From the NCBI RefSeq assembly GCF_000002995.4, contig NW_025062476.1, positions 6,313,001 to 6,377,000 on the forward strand: a stretch of DNA of 64,000 bases, in the 5' to 3' direction. Positions 1 through 11,829 of this stretch are shown one piece after another (position 1 is the first letter of the stretch; every line of letters starts with the position of its first letter). The notes under the pieces were generated by a model. That model did no database searches, was not told where the DNA came from, and saw only the letters and a list, made by a program, of their open reading frames with translations. The position numbers were made by a program, and so were the translations under genes. This stretch comes from Brugia malayi (lineage: Eukaryota; Nematoda; Chromadorea; Rhabditida; Onchocercidae).

Positions 1-120
1 AAGATATTAAAAGTATTTGTGCTTAAAACTGTCTAATTAATTTTAAAATTTCTATCATCCTTTATTAAAATCCGAACTTGAATATTACAAAAAGAGCTAT
101 ATAAAAGAATAAAATACAAC

Positions 121-1039
121 CTCCAACATCCACGCAGAATGTTCATCGGTGGGATTTATCAGTCCATTCGCCATCCTCTCCATTTTGACGACTTGTGATA
201 TGGTTGCTTTACTCTCAGCTTTCAATTCAAAATGCACTTTTCGATTGGAATTTAGATCACCAAGTGAAAAGAACAAGCAGCAATCATTTTCTTCCTCCGG
301 ATATCTAAAACCAATTCTATATCAAAAAAAAAAAAAAAAAGAAAATGAAATGGGGAACTAATTAATCTGTTGGATGAGTAATAATTTAACAACAGATCTG
401 TTTGGACAATTGAAATAATGCTATTTATAATATAGAAATGTACATTATAACATAGAAAATAGTTAGTCATCCCACACATTAACAATTATTTCAAGACAGA
501 TAGTGAATTAATTACTCTATCTAGAGGAAAGTATGAACCTGTAATAATTAACATTACAAAATGCTGGATAATGAAACGAGTAGAGTGCCACGACTTTTCC
601 ACTTGAGAATATATCAATTTCTTGTACTGTTGTGTAACAACCTTGAACTGTGTTGCATTGTCTTGAAACAAAATTTTATTTCAGCTGATTCTCAGTAATT
701 AAAAAAAGAACAACCAATATTACATCTAGAAGTTGAATAAACAGAGTCAATTTTTTCATCTAACAACCATTATCATTTTCACTTTCTACCTGTCAGTTAA
801 GAAAATTCCGTATTCATAACCTTTCACTTCTAATGATAAACATTATCTAATGAAACTTACTTCTGGTAATGTTTGAAAACAATATTTAAGCCATACTTTA
901 TATTAACAAACTAAATTCATAACCCCAAATAATATTCATCGTTAATTGTAGGTTTCCATATGTGATGAGCATCGTGTAATGTATATTCATCCAGTTGCCA
1001 TTCCTTTTTATCCCATTTCAAACGCTCATCTTCCCATGA
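121..1039 (-). CDS. Cys-loop ligand-gated ion channel (nicotinic-type), partial or degenerate
   Basis: Separate open blocks on the minus strand look like the extracellular ligand-binding half of a pentameric channel. The block 1039-924 encodes a WEDERLKWD stretch followed by HHIWKP, which matches the nAChR pattern W-x-D-x-R-L-x-W-D ... W-x-P, and ends at a GT donor. Later blocks (about 815-775, 675-500 and 316-121) contain YFPLD and PEEENDCC, reminiscent of the Cys-loop FPFD-x-Q-x-C. The last block ends at a GAG|GT donor at 121, so membrane segments M1-M4 would lie beyond the window edge. Exon phases do not join cleanly: 924 ends in phase 2, and the next open block needs phase 1. Either exons are missed or the copy is broken. 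No signal-peptide exon was found upstream. The family call is moderately supported; gene integrity is not. Confidence 0.45.
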
Positions 1040-3093
1040 CTAAGTTCAGTGGATTCATCAATTTACAATCCACATTATGCAGAAAAACTTTAAATAAAAG
1101 TAAGAATAGGTAAACTCTGGGAATTTTAAAAAGTGGGAGCATCAAAGGTTGCGCGTAGGTCAAGAACGCTAAATAAATACTATAGAATTTCTTAAACCGT
1201 AAAAGTGAGAAAACTAACCACATATAAATCACCGTAAATAGTAAATTGAGATGAGAATTTTTGTGTCTGAAATAAAAAAAAGTAGAAATAAAAAAAAATG
1301 AAAAAAAAAAAAACGCTTTTCAGGATAACCAACAAATCAAAACTGCACTAACCAGCTCGACACGTCTCACAGCTACATGACTGATTATAATTGTAAATAT
1401 ATCATCTTTTGGTGTGGGTTCTTCCAGATACAGCCTGTAAAATGAGCTGCACACAAATTTTGAACAGATATGACTTAGTAGAAGTTAAAGCTTGTTCCAA
1501 ATGCTTATGTCAAAGTTGCATCACAGGACTGGGATTTATGCAAAAGAAACACGATTACTCATTTATTCAGCTCTTATATTTCGGATCCAACTAGAATTTC
1601 TTCTTGCGTTATTTGTGTTTATTCCTTTTTTCTTGCCTCCTCAGATATGAGTTATTAAGAAAGATGAGCATAACTAACAAACGAATATCTCCATATTTTG
1701 CTTTTGCACGACCAACCAAGAAATAATAAATGCAATCTTCCAATTTATCCGAAAGATCATTCGATGACAAATCTTAAATCAAATTAATCCAAAATATATT
1801 ATGAATTTCATTTCCTCGAAATATCTTTTAAATTCGAGGATACTTTCTTCAAACGCCCAGAAATATCACATCCTATTTTCCTTGGTGATTGTAGTTTAAA
1901 TTCAAAACTAGCAGGAAGTTCTCCAGAAAGTCTTCCATGGATAAGATACCTAACAGAAAGAGCCCATAAAAGATGAAACTAGTGAGACTTCAGAAGCAGG
2001 AAGACTTTTTTCCAGTATAAAAAGTGACTAAAAAGACTAAATACTATAGCGAACAGCTTACAATACCATAGTTATAGCTACCTGAGACATTATAACGATG
2101 CATGCAGTCCACTGTAGTAAATGCTTCTGTGTAACGAAGTTTCGAGAACAGCAACACCAAAATTAATCCATTCCAACAAATAATTTGTTCCTTTCGTGGA
2201 AGCAAAATCATGATGACAGGGATACTCACATACACATCAACATACACACGAGTTAGCACTGCTTTAAGGACTGGATAACAGTCGCGTCCTAGGTTTTTTC
2301 TTTTTTCTTATGGACGTCAAAGTGGTCGCTATAGGCAACGTTTTCTTGCCCCAACCACTGATTATATTCCTTATCAAGTAGCTTTTATTAAAATATCTCC
2401 ATCATACCTCACATTCCTACGAAGAAGTCATTCTTCTTTTTTCTACAACTTCTGTAACGGGAAAAAAATACATAAAAAATGCAGTGTGCAACTCTTGCTC
2501 TTTAGTTTATGACGTAAACATTACGTTCTCCTTGTCGTTGACTACACTGCAATTTTTTATTTAATATGACCATCTATGAGAACAAATGTTCTCGCGTGCT
2601 GCAGTAGTTATTCGGTAGCTATCAGTTCAACATCGTGTCAGGAGTATATAATAGTAGGATATGCATGTCAGTTCAAATCCAGTTGTTGTTGACACATTAT
2701 GCCTAGATATATTTAAAACATGGGAACTTAGTAGGCAGGACAAGTTGTTGCACGAGAAGCAAAACGATGAACATCTCGATACACCCTAGTGACCATTAAT
2801 ATTAACAATACCCTTATACTGCATTAAATGCCATTCTTTTGTACTTCAGGTAAACAATTACAATATCTTGAATGGTAAATTTATAAGTTAGTGGCTGCAG
2901 AAATAAAAATTATTTGCAGCTCAAAAATCAGTAAACATATTAGACATTTTGCTTGCATAAAACAATTTTTTCAAAAAAAACTTCATACTATGCATATATA
3001 TTACAACATTTATAAAATATAAAAAAAATTTACACTAATTCACTAATGAATAATACCGAAGCAATTAGGATCAGTTTTTTCTATATCAAATGT
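1040..3093. other. Intergenic, no supported gene
   Basis: AT-rich sequence without a convincing exon chain. One plus-strand open block at about 1427-1594 follows a TTCCAG acceptor and is unusually Cys-rich (see findings); nothing around it could be joined. Homopolymer A tracts occur near 1267-1312. Confidence 0.5.
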
Positions 3094-5415
3094 TCACCAT
3101 TTCTTGGTCGGTATTTCCTCTTCTCCACCTTTCCATTTTAGTTTCCAGACGAGTGGTCCACCATAGAAACTTCCAGATTTGCGATGTATAACCTTGTTTT
3201 GTAAACTCCATTCTGACACTCTCATGTACTGCCAGCATAACCCAGTAATGTATACAATGAAACCCAATGAAAAGCCAGCAAGGAAATTATCTCCTAAAAG
3301 CAGATGAATTATACTGATAAGCCAGAGAAACTCCATGAAACCCTCATTTTAATAAAAAGCACCGATACATAAAATTCAATTACATACTCATTGTTGCAAA
3401 AACGATCCCTGATGCAGTAGATGCATAGAGGTGGTTCATGAAATCGTCTTTGTGTCTTATCATTGCTGCACCGCTCAGTGTTATACCCCACGTGAAAGCC
3501 AATGTAGCTGAAATGCAATTGTTTATACAAAAATTAAAGATGACCTGATTAATTTACAACAGGATGATACAGAAGGGTACAGTAGAACGTTGAACGACCT
3601 AAATATATAAGCTAGATTAAGGAAGCAGTTAAAAAATAAGTTTTTGAATAGGCGCAGTTCCCGATACTAACACAACGCTGAAAATATAAACCGCAAATTG
3701 AATTACAATAATTTTCCTTTCAATCATCTTCACATTAAACAAAGCATTGAACATTGTTGATAAAATGCTCTTAAAAAATAAGAAAAATAACCTGGAGTCG
3801 GTAGAAGCTTAAAATATGTCTTCAGTATTGAGAGCGGAGTAACTGGCACAGGAAGTATATTATGACCTCGAATATGCAACCCAGTGTAGGGGATCACTGA
3901 AAAAAGAAATTTAACTTCATTTTCTAAACTTTTCATCGTATGATGGTAAAACTGTATCCGATTCATAGCTAGTCACTTTTAGCATATTCTTGCGAAATAT
4001 TGTGTTTATTCACTCATTCGGTTACATGTTACTTCATATAAGATATAGATAACTATACAAAAATATCTGCAGACATCAGAGACTGCTCAAAAACAATGCT
4101 TACAAAGGAAAGCCGTATACTGTGCACAAGCTAATCCCTTTATGATAGGATCCTCGTTAAGCGGAGAATTGAAGAATCGAAATAATTTCGGCATCCACCA
4201 TGATGTTTTATACCTGGCCTAAATACAAAATTAATTTCCTCCACATAAAAAATTGATCATCTTAAAAAAAAGTACATCGAATAATAGGCTCTTTTTTACC
4301 AACCGATCCACGTACAACACGCTGATATTTTTGCATTATAGGAAGAAAATGGATCAAAATTCAGAATTTGTTATTTAACAACTTGCCAGAAATTCATGAT
4401 AGTTGTTGTTGGCGCGCATTACTTTCAAACCCTTGTGATGAGGCCATGGTCCTTCAGTTAACTCATATTTTGCGGCGATATCTTTGTACTGCGTGGAACT
4501 CTTGTACAGCTGAAATGACAGGAATTGAAGAGGATGGAAACCAATAACATCGCAATTTAAGACTAATGGAGTCGAAAAACGCTTATTTGGTCTGCGACAT
4601 AAGTTCTACAAATACTCAGAGTGAGTACTGGATTGTTACACATACACTGATGCAAAAGTTCATAGATGGAGCTACCCCTTTCACAACTTGATCCATATCT
4701 GTAAAATCACTGATATGCGCAAACATTATAATGTCATTGCTGGAAACGTTCACCGATACTCGTAATTAGCGCTCATTTCAAAATATCTTGAATCTCCTGC
4801 TAACAGTTTTGATAATGCCTAATAACCTAACCTTATTCATAAATTCTTCATAATTCCCTGGCTGATCACCTTTCCGTGTTAAATTAGGGTATCTTGTTGA
4901 ATCGAGACCCATCGGACCCGCAAGAGAAGTTCCATCAGGCACTTTAGGATCATAACTGAAAACTGTTTTCCTGCATAACAGTTTCAGGAATAGGGAGAAT
5001 GTTTCTGCTTAAATTTGCATCATAAATACATGTTTCTGAACAAGAAATTTCAAGCTTAAATTTAAAACGAACTATTCCGGATCATGTTCCCTTAGCTGTG
5101 GCCCAGCAAAACACATTTTGCCACTTTCCGTTGCTGAATCTGTCCAGCCTAATTCGGTCCACCATACTTTACGTGACTTACTTCTAAATAAAAGAAAATG
5201 TAGAAGGAACACACAATAATTAGAAAAAAGCTTTAGTTCATTGTAAAAGCCATATTGTCTCAAGACCTGAAAATTCAAACGTAAACAGTAAATCGAAAAA
5301 ATCAGTGATGAACGAACTGGTCACGTTGATTCCAACGTTTGTTCCAGTAACCGATCCAGGGCGGTCTAGCTGGTGTATAGGTAGCTCGCAGCGGTTCATC
5401 ACTAGTTTCAGCCAT
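3094..5415 (-). CDS. NADH dehydrogenase (complex I) NDUFA11-like subunit, Tim17-type domain
   Basis: Accessory inner-membrane subunit of mitochondrial complex I (NDUFA11/B14.7 family), inferred. Eight exons join in phase: 5415-5318, 5183-5073, 4955-4832, 4509-4387, 4218-4104, 3896-3792, 3507-3388 and 3293-3094 (TGA). They give about 331 residues. The N-terminal half is hydrophilic with a Trp/Pro-rich start (PPWIGYW). The C-terminal half carries Gly-spaced hydrophobic segments with an R-x-K-D-D-x-x-N motif, as in the Tim17/22/23 fold and in human NDUFA11 (R-x-K-x-D-D-x-x-N). The protein is more than twice the length of mammalian NDUFA11 (about 141 residues) through its N-terminal extension. 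The ATG at 5415 is 15 bases after a TTTCAG acceptor (5431-5430), a likely trans-splice site. The intron after 4387 starts with GC (GCAAGT), not GT. The least certain join is 5318 to 5183: an alternative acceptor exists near 5262. Other Tim17-family identities are possible. Confidence 0.75.
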
Positions 5416-5429
5416 AACAGTGCCAATCC

Positions 5430-5436
5430 CTGAAAT
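5430..5436 (-). promoter_or_regulatory. Splice acceptor before the NDUFA11-like start codon (probable spliced-leader site)
   Basis: TTTCAG ends at 5430 on the minus strand, only 15 bases before the ATG. No coding exon was found upstream, so trans-splicing of a leader is the simplest reading; a cis-spliced 5' UTR exon is the alternative. Confidence 0.45.
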
Positions 5437-6644
5437 TTAGACTCTAAGTTAGTCCTGTAATCGAAGTAACGGAGAAAGCTCCTCGAAACGAACAATTCAA
5501 GTAAACAAACCAAACCAGCCCATCTCTAAGCCACCTCACACCCCACACACCTGCACAACTCCCCCGCACTACACTGGTGTTTGACGTGTAGTAATGAAAA
5601 CATTAAATCCCATCTTATGCTAACAAATCAGCAAGCAATTACACGACATGATAACATAGCGTTTTCACTAGTTATGTTACCGTGCGTCGTAATAACGTGA
5701 CTAACGTTACCAATGGTGGCGTTATGAAAAGTCAAGGTAGCGTGACTGGCAATGACGCAATGGAGATTTTTATGAGCACATTTTACCCCTCATAGAAGAA
5801 AAAAATCTTCAATTTTTAAAAATCCAAAATCGAACTCGGAATCAGGGAAGATCTAGGCGGATGAATCACAAATACATCATAACATACTCGTAGACTTCTT
5901 TATTTATACCACTTATATACCACTATCAGTCAGATCGGATAGGGACCTATTTCGAAAATTTATTAACCTCCTCTATTCAATTGTCTAAAACTGAACGCAG
6001 TTAGAAAGGGAAATCTTTTCAGTATCTACCGTTGAGCGTATACTGTTATGTATTAAAGTATAAGGTGAGATTAGGTTACTGATATGAATAATTGATCAGA
6101 TTAGTTGACACTGACTATGATTGATAAGCATGGTAGCAGGTGCAAGTCGTCTTTTCTTCAAGATTTTTAGCATTAGAAAAGTCCAACCTTGAAATCAATT
6201 TATATGAAGTGTTAACTCTTTTGCCTAATAAAATGGAATTCTCTTCTGGATAAAATGGAACTCCTATATGTTATTATGAAGCAAAGTGATGATTTTTGAA
6301 ATCTAATGTTACTGATATGAAAAAGTATCTAAGCTTCAAGCGGGGAAAAAAGGCAAAGGTCAGAGCGAGACTTATTACATATGCGTTCATAGTACATGCA
6401 TGCACCACACATAAGCTAAAGCTGCAGTGTTGCAAGAAAAAAGTATAAGGATTGATCGATGTGACAGAGATGATTTATTGTGAATTCGGTTATGCCATTA
6501 CGCAGAAGCAACGTGTGTGGTCTCGGATACCTTCCTCTTTTCCTCATATTCTTCCTCCCCCTCATCGTCATCGATATTTCTCTCGACATTGTGGTGTCGC
6601 GCCACCGATTCTGCATATCCTCCCACGAATATATCTCGACACAT
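5437..6644. other. Intergenic, upstream of the NDUFA11-like gene
   Basis: No gene seen. About 5660-5760 contains several related ACGT-centred words (AACGTGAC, AACGTTAC, AGCGTGAC), which is unusual in this AT-rich window and sits about 300 bases upstream of the NDUFA11-like start. It could be promoter sequence (inference). Open frames at 6416-6645 look like read-through next to the transposase remnant. Confidence 0.4.
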
Positions 6645-7102
6645 TCAGAAGAGGTCAAAGGTTATCATAAATGTTGCTTCCATAGTAAGTAACAAAACAT
6701 TCTCCAGAGCTCGGCGGCACTGCAGGAATTCCACAATTAGGTTGTTTTTTGAACGAACGTTTATAAATGTTACCAAGAACGTGGATACATGGTTGTTCAG
6801 ATTGGCGGATGTTCCCTCTGATACTCTTCTGTAGACATCGAGGATCCTTTGTTGGATAAAAATACTTCCTTAAAAGAAATGGAAGAAAATGATAAGGGTC
6901 GAGAAAGATGTCAATAGTTGAGGGCATGTGTTCAAATGAAGTAATCAGTAGTCGAGAGTGATAATCTGAAGTAATATTCTAACTTCCTCTAACATTTATG
7001 TAAATTTGTCCAACAAACAGATATTTCTATATTTTTTGCTTACTTCAATGAAAAATGGAGCAAGGATCAGTCCAGAACTCATTTGAAACCATAAATTACG
7101 CG
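6645..7102 (-). mobile_element. Decayed mariner-like (IS630/Tc1/mariner) transposase C-terminal fragment
   Basis: Read on the minus strand in several frames, the segment follows the order of the C-terminal part of mariner-type transposases. NLWFQ (near 7100-7085) corresponds to the LWFQQDGAPPH block. A MPSTID block (near 6930-6905) corresponds to the K-P-x-T-I-D segment after the last catalytic Asp. QQRILDVYRRVSEGT (near 6868-6825) corresponds to the L-x-x-R-I-x-x-x segment. RRALEN (near 6705-6690) corresponds to the terminal R-R-L-x-x-C-x-x-x-x-G-G-H region. The catalytic Asp blocks and the GGH box are not intact, the frame changes at least twice, and no terminal inverted repeats were recognised. 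It is therefore a fossil copy. The call rests on block order and motif resemblance only. Confidence 0.45.
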
Positions 7103-7496
7103 GTTAGTGGGCGATTTAGACTTGAAGCATTAATGTATGAGTTTTTGAGGATGCGAAATTATACAACACTTTAAATTTATATCAGATAGCAGTGACCTTA
7201 GGTATATTATGCGTAACTTAGAAAGCAAGCTGTGTCATGGACTACCAATCAATACGTTTGATATCAAGTCACTTACATTTGTTTATGATCATGGGATCAT
7301 GAATGTTTTGAAGAAATTTCTTCAGAGATCATAGGTGTTCAGATATGCGAATGCATCTAACCAATATAAGCAGAAAGCTGAATTTTAGGATTCACAAATT
7401 CCTAACTTTACGATCAGTACCAGCAAAGGAATATAATTATTAAGGGAACAATTTCAACACACTCATTAAGTACTTAATTCTATTCAATTTACTGAA

Positions 7497-8380
7497 ATGG
7501 GACATTCTCTGATTCTAGCATCTATCCATATTTTAACAATTTTATTATTTGGCATTCAATCTGATGCATACGCTTTCATTCCAACAACTAATGAAGGTAA
7601 GGCTTTCATTGTTCAAAATTTTCGAAATGACATCAATGATAACTCAATTTTGGATTAATTTATAATTTTCCTAACTTTGGTACTGACTTCGATTCTGATA
7701 GTAAAATTCTGTGTTCTCAAATTCAGCTAACATAGCCTATTACATTTAGAGAACATTGTATTACCAATAGAATGTTAATTTAAGCTTTTGAAACTTATTT
7801 TACTTATTTTTTTTCTCAGTGGTGGCTTTATGTTGTTCTAAGGAATACGCTGAATGCTGCACAGAGTCAGTCAATTTTGCGAAACCACTTCGTTGCGACG
7901 GCATGAAATTGGGGGCGAGGATTAATGTAACTTTATGCATCCAGAAGGAACTGCACGGAGAATATCAGCCAATGCTTAATCTCACTGGTCAGTATCAGTT
8001 CATCGAGAACATTTGCAATTCTTTGACTATCCATACTCCATTTTTTAAAATAATTTACTGATATTATTTCTGCTCGAACTTGTAATCCTTATTCTGTTTT
8101 TGTTATTAATCGATAATGAAAAAAAAAAGTGGTATCTAAAGAAATATATGCAAATCTGCAAGTTAAAATTAAAATATGCATTTCAGATACAGTATGTTGC
8201 GATGTATTTGCTGATGATGATAACGATGAGAAAGAATACTGCCTTACAGAATGCATTACAGTAATGCAGATACCTGCCCTTAGGAATGACAGAAAACTGA
8301 AAAGAATCAAAGAATGCAGAAGAACAAATCCACTATATAAAGTATTTCTTAAATTTCTAATTTTCCAAGTTATATTTTGA
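7497..8380 (+). CDS. Small secreted Cys-rich protein, unknown family
   Basis: Exons 7497-7596, 7820-7987 and 8187-8380 join in phase. The N-terminus is a classic signal peptide: MGH, then a long Leu/Ile core to about residue 18, with likely cleavage after SDAYA near residue 27. The mature chain of about 120 residues holds 11 Cys. These include three CC doublets (about 38-39, 46-47 and 94-95) and C-x3-C in the last exon, which suggests a disulfide-knotted extracellular protein. An acidic DDDNDE run interrupts the last third. Every internal intron has GT and a pyrimidine-rich CAG. The end is uncertain: the frame runs to TGA at 8380, but a GT at 8342 paired with the acceptor at 8469 would give a slightly shorter tail. 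It vaguely recalls nematode CC-containing modules such as DB, but no family is assigned. The ATG is the first after stops in frame. Confidence 0.65.
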
Positions 8381-9841
8381 AGCCAAGAAGAAATATTATT
8401 TAAAATCATACATAATGTTAATTATGTATGGCTAGACAACTTCGTCAAAACCTTCTCATTTTTGTACAGAGCTATTACTAAGCTACAAATTCTGATCTCT
8501 GAAAATGAAATGGAAAATTTTTGGAGTTTTAAAAGATCTGAAATGGAGTACCATCACAACACTGAATCAATTTTAAATCAAAATAATAGCTGTTTAGATA
8601 GCGATATCTTAAAACGGTGGAACTTTCAGCAGTATAAGGGAAAAACTAATCGCTCATTTATATTTGTTCCAAACATAGAGTTATTTTCCCGGAAGTTATA
8701 ACTTCAATGGAAGTTCATAAAATCATAGACATTTTAAAAATCAGTAGCAAATAAGGTTCTGTCATGTCCATTAAATATATGTATTACAAAATTAAGATTG
8801 GGAAGTGATTTTGGCCTATTTATTTTTGGCGAACATTTTAACACTGCTGATTTTAGCCTAATAAATAAAATAATTATAGTGTTTCAATCGATGTTTGCAA
8901 TGGCTGCACAGCAGGACTGAAGATGAAGCATTCGATTTCGAGCAAGAATGCTCCATTAAATTTAAAATGTTGCCGGGGAAAGTATACATTGGTCCCGAAA
9001 TTAAATAATTAACATACAGTTTTATCACCATGTACTTCTCAAACTTCAATTAAAGTGTTTTGTAAAGTTTATAATTGTGTCTCATATGATTTGAAACATG
9101 AAGTCAATCCGATTTGATGTTGGAAATTGGAATGTTGATTTAAATTATTTAAAGCAGTAAATGACTTTGCTGAAGTTTCCATTTGAATAAGTTAACATGT
9201 ATGATTTCAAATCACTTAATTATTTTAGGATTAAATCGTCGAATTCGAAAGTGATTACTTATTCCTTACATTTTCAAGAAACACAGTGCTCACCTAAAAT
9301 CCACGTGGACTAACAAATAAGATGTACTACTTACGAGGGGTTATTCACACAACAGACCACTGACCATTGTTGAAATTAACTGCACCCGATGTAACCAATC
9401 AGTGTCAGTCAATTCTTTCTGTCGTCTACCTTCCATGTACTATTTCTCTGTCGCCCGCTGTATTCTGTTCTCCTTTTGTAGCGCAGTGTGCACTCTGTCC
9501 AGTTTATCATCACGTGACGTTGTTGCAGTTCAGTTGTTGCCATTCTTTTGTAGTCCTAGCTGGGGAGGATTTACGTGAGATTGACGTGCTCCTTGTTCTG
9601 TGGCAAATATTTGTCCCTCTTAAGAGTACTGAAATTCCTTGAGCACTTTGACAAGTGCAATATGATTTTAGAGTTATTTGTAGCTATGGTAACGTTCTTC
9701 AGTTTCGTGTCAGAGTTTTAAATGATTTATTAAAAAAAAAATGATTTGGAGAAATTATCATGAAGTAATTTTTTTTTTTTCATATTTTCAGTAGCTATGT
9801 TATTTCTTTATCATTATTGTTAAACAATCGTTTATTGTTGC
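8381..9841. other. Intergenic between the Cys-rich gene and GCLM
   Basis: An open block at 8471-8701 (+) follows a GTACAG acceptor and has protein-like composition, but its phase does not match the Cys-rich gene, so it is not added. The part at 9360-9650 is GC-richer than its flanks and contains CACGTGACGTTG at 9511, an E-box next to a TGACG word, about 375 bases upstream of the GCLM start. This is plausible promoter sequence; its function is inferred. Confidence 0.4.
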
Positions 9842-9843
9842 AG
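9838..9843 (+). promoter_or_regulatory. Splice acceptor upstream of GCLM (probable spliced-leader site)
   Basis: TTGCAG ends at 9843 after a T-rich stretch, 43 bases before the GCLM ATG at 9887. No coding exon fits upstream, so this is the likely trans-splice acceptor defining the mRNA 5' end. Confidence 0.4.
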
Positions 9844-9886
9844 AATCAGTAGCCTTCAGTTTCATCAAATAATGTAACTGTCAGGA

Positions 9887-11829
9887 ATGTCCACAAAAGT
9901 TAATCACTCATCGATGGAAATCATATCGCAGGTCCAGAAATCATCAGCGGTGCGTCTCAATACGGGAAATATTCAACGGCATCCAGAACTGTTTCGACAG
10001 ATGTTCAGAAATTCAGCGGAAGAACTTGTAGCTGCACTCGAACATCAGCTTGATGGACCAAATGGACCGGATTTGGAGATGAGGTCATTCCAATTATAAT
10101 TTATGAAAAAGGAAGTTTTCTAGTTATATTTCCTTCAAAAGAAGTGCTTTTGAAATTTTTAAAAGAATACTTTAGACCAGATGGTACGATAATGCTTACT
10201 CGTGATTCAGAAAACTGTCGTCTAAATACTATCGAAAAAAACGATATGAAGATAACTTTGAAGGTTGTTTTTTAATTGATTTGAGAAGGATGCAAAAAGT
10301 TTCTAGTCTCTTTTGCGATTGAAAAAATCACAAAAAATTTTGAACCCTTTTGTAAACCTTACCTTTCAATTCCTAAACTGAAACTGCAGGTATTTATGTC
10401 TTCATTAGACATAAAACAGGTGGAAGAAAGCATCGATACAGCTTTACACGAGATCAACACCAAATCAATTTCTCAATTGATCATTGCTTTTCCTCCGGAT
10501 GATAAATTAGTAATCTTTCCATTTTTGAACGTCATATTTGTGAGGTGAACTTTGATACAGTTTTTCGATTTCATATTCGAAAATAACTTTAAAGGCTTTT
10601 TTTTTTTGCTGGCATGAACTTTGGTTTGGGACAAAGTGAACTTTTTTAAGGATTCGTTTGATTATGATTTTGTTACAAAATAAAAGGATTAAAAGTGTAT
10701 TTTCCTATCTCTCTTCGCCAAAGAAAACATTAAAATGGTGCAGTAGTATAATTTGTAAATAAAATATCTATAGGATGGAAAAGTCCTCAAGTCCTGCTTC
10801 TTGCATAATATTTTTAAAACTTGATATATAGGAATAAAGGACTTTACAGGACATAGATCCATCCGTACCTACAGAAGTAGAGGAATGGTTGTCGCATATC
10901 CTACCGTTTTGGACACAGCTAGAAACTTTGGTAAGGACTCACAAGATAAACACATTAGGTGTAGCGGATCTTGACTATGAGCAGTTAAAAGCGCTTTATG
11001 AATCTACGAATGATCATCGCCCAATGATTGACCATTATAGCACTGAACATTGTTGTACGGTTCGTTTTTCTGTTTCTTTTTGTTTCTTTTTTGTGCAATT
11101 TTAATTTAAATCTAGTCGAAAGTTTAAGGGAGTTTTCTTTTTTTGGAGTTGCCCGATTTTCTTACCGTTCATCTATAATAGGTTCCTCCTGAATTACGCG
11201 AATATGCGAAGCAAAAGGACATTCAATTATTAACTCACAATGACCCGAATTTACACAGTATTAATGAAAGACTAGATGCCACAACAAGGAAGCTGTTCGG
11301 AAATGAGCATTTCGATCTTCTCTTCATTGCAAGGTTTTTTTTTAAGTTTTGTTGTCATTTGTGTAAATTGTACGTTTTGTTGATCATGATTAGTGGCGGT
11401 TTGTAGAGATATTAGAATGGTTGAACATATTAAGTCTTATGTTTTTAGAAAAACAGAAAAATATTTCCAAATAATAGAAAAATTAAAATTTTCTTATTAA
11501 AATTGCTGAATAAAAACTATTGATCCGCTACATTGGTCAAGCAAGTCTCGCCTAATTATAGGAAGTCAAAACTATTAACAAAAAACTTCGATAAATAGAC
11601 TTTATTAGCCATTCGACTATCGCGAATGTGAATTTACTTAAATCATACTTTATTTCATAGCGGCTGATTTCTTGATTGTAATGCTGCTAAGATTTGCAAA
11701 TTTTTCAAACAAAAAGGATTTATGTAAGTAGTATAAATTGGTAATTACAGGCTTACGGTATGGTTGCGAAGCCGTTCAATAATCGTTGGAAAAGGTTACA
11801 TCCTCAAGTTTATGAGGAAGATTTCTTAA
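9887..11829 (+). CDS. gclm: Glutamate-cysteine ligase regulatory (modifier) subunit
   Basis: GCLM binds the catalytic subunit GCLC and lowers glutathione feedback inhibition, setting the rate of glutathione synthesis in the cytosol. Six exons join without phase conflict: 9887-10083, 10176-10263, 10390-10509, 10850-11059, 11182-11333 and 11751-11829 (TAA). They give 281 residues; the human protein has 274. Signature stretches recognised from human GCLM are IIA-x-PP (about residue 128), LGVADLD (human IGTSDLD), CC before PPEL, the strongly conserved DIQLLTHNDP, and the C-terminal S-R-x-I-I-x-x-K-G-Y-I-L. The fold is aldo/keto-reductase-like without catalysis (family knowledge). Some exon starts were chosen by phase among neighbouring AGs: exon 2 begins after TTTAG at 10175 and exon 4 after TTACAG at 10849. 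Intact, with no odd features. Confidence 0.93.

Noticed and set aside
2641..2700. GTTCAAATCC resembling a tRNA T-loop
   Set aside because: No complementary acceptor stem or anticodon arm could be drawn around it.
5238..5513. 91-codon minus-strand frame through the NDUFA11-like 5' region
   Set aside because: Reads through an acceptor and a donor in the wrong frame; the ATG at 5415 in another frame gives the phase-consistent exon.
6517..6834. 105-codon plus-strand Ser-rich frame
   Set aside because: Opposite the transposase remnant, with no splice or promoter context; composition fits chance reading of degenerate sequence.
9367..9642. 91-codon plus-strand frame upstream of GCLM
   Set aside because: No acceptor, Cys/Val/Leu-rich pattern of chance translation, and it sits in the probable promoter or outron of GCLM.
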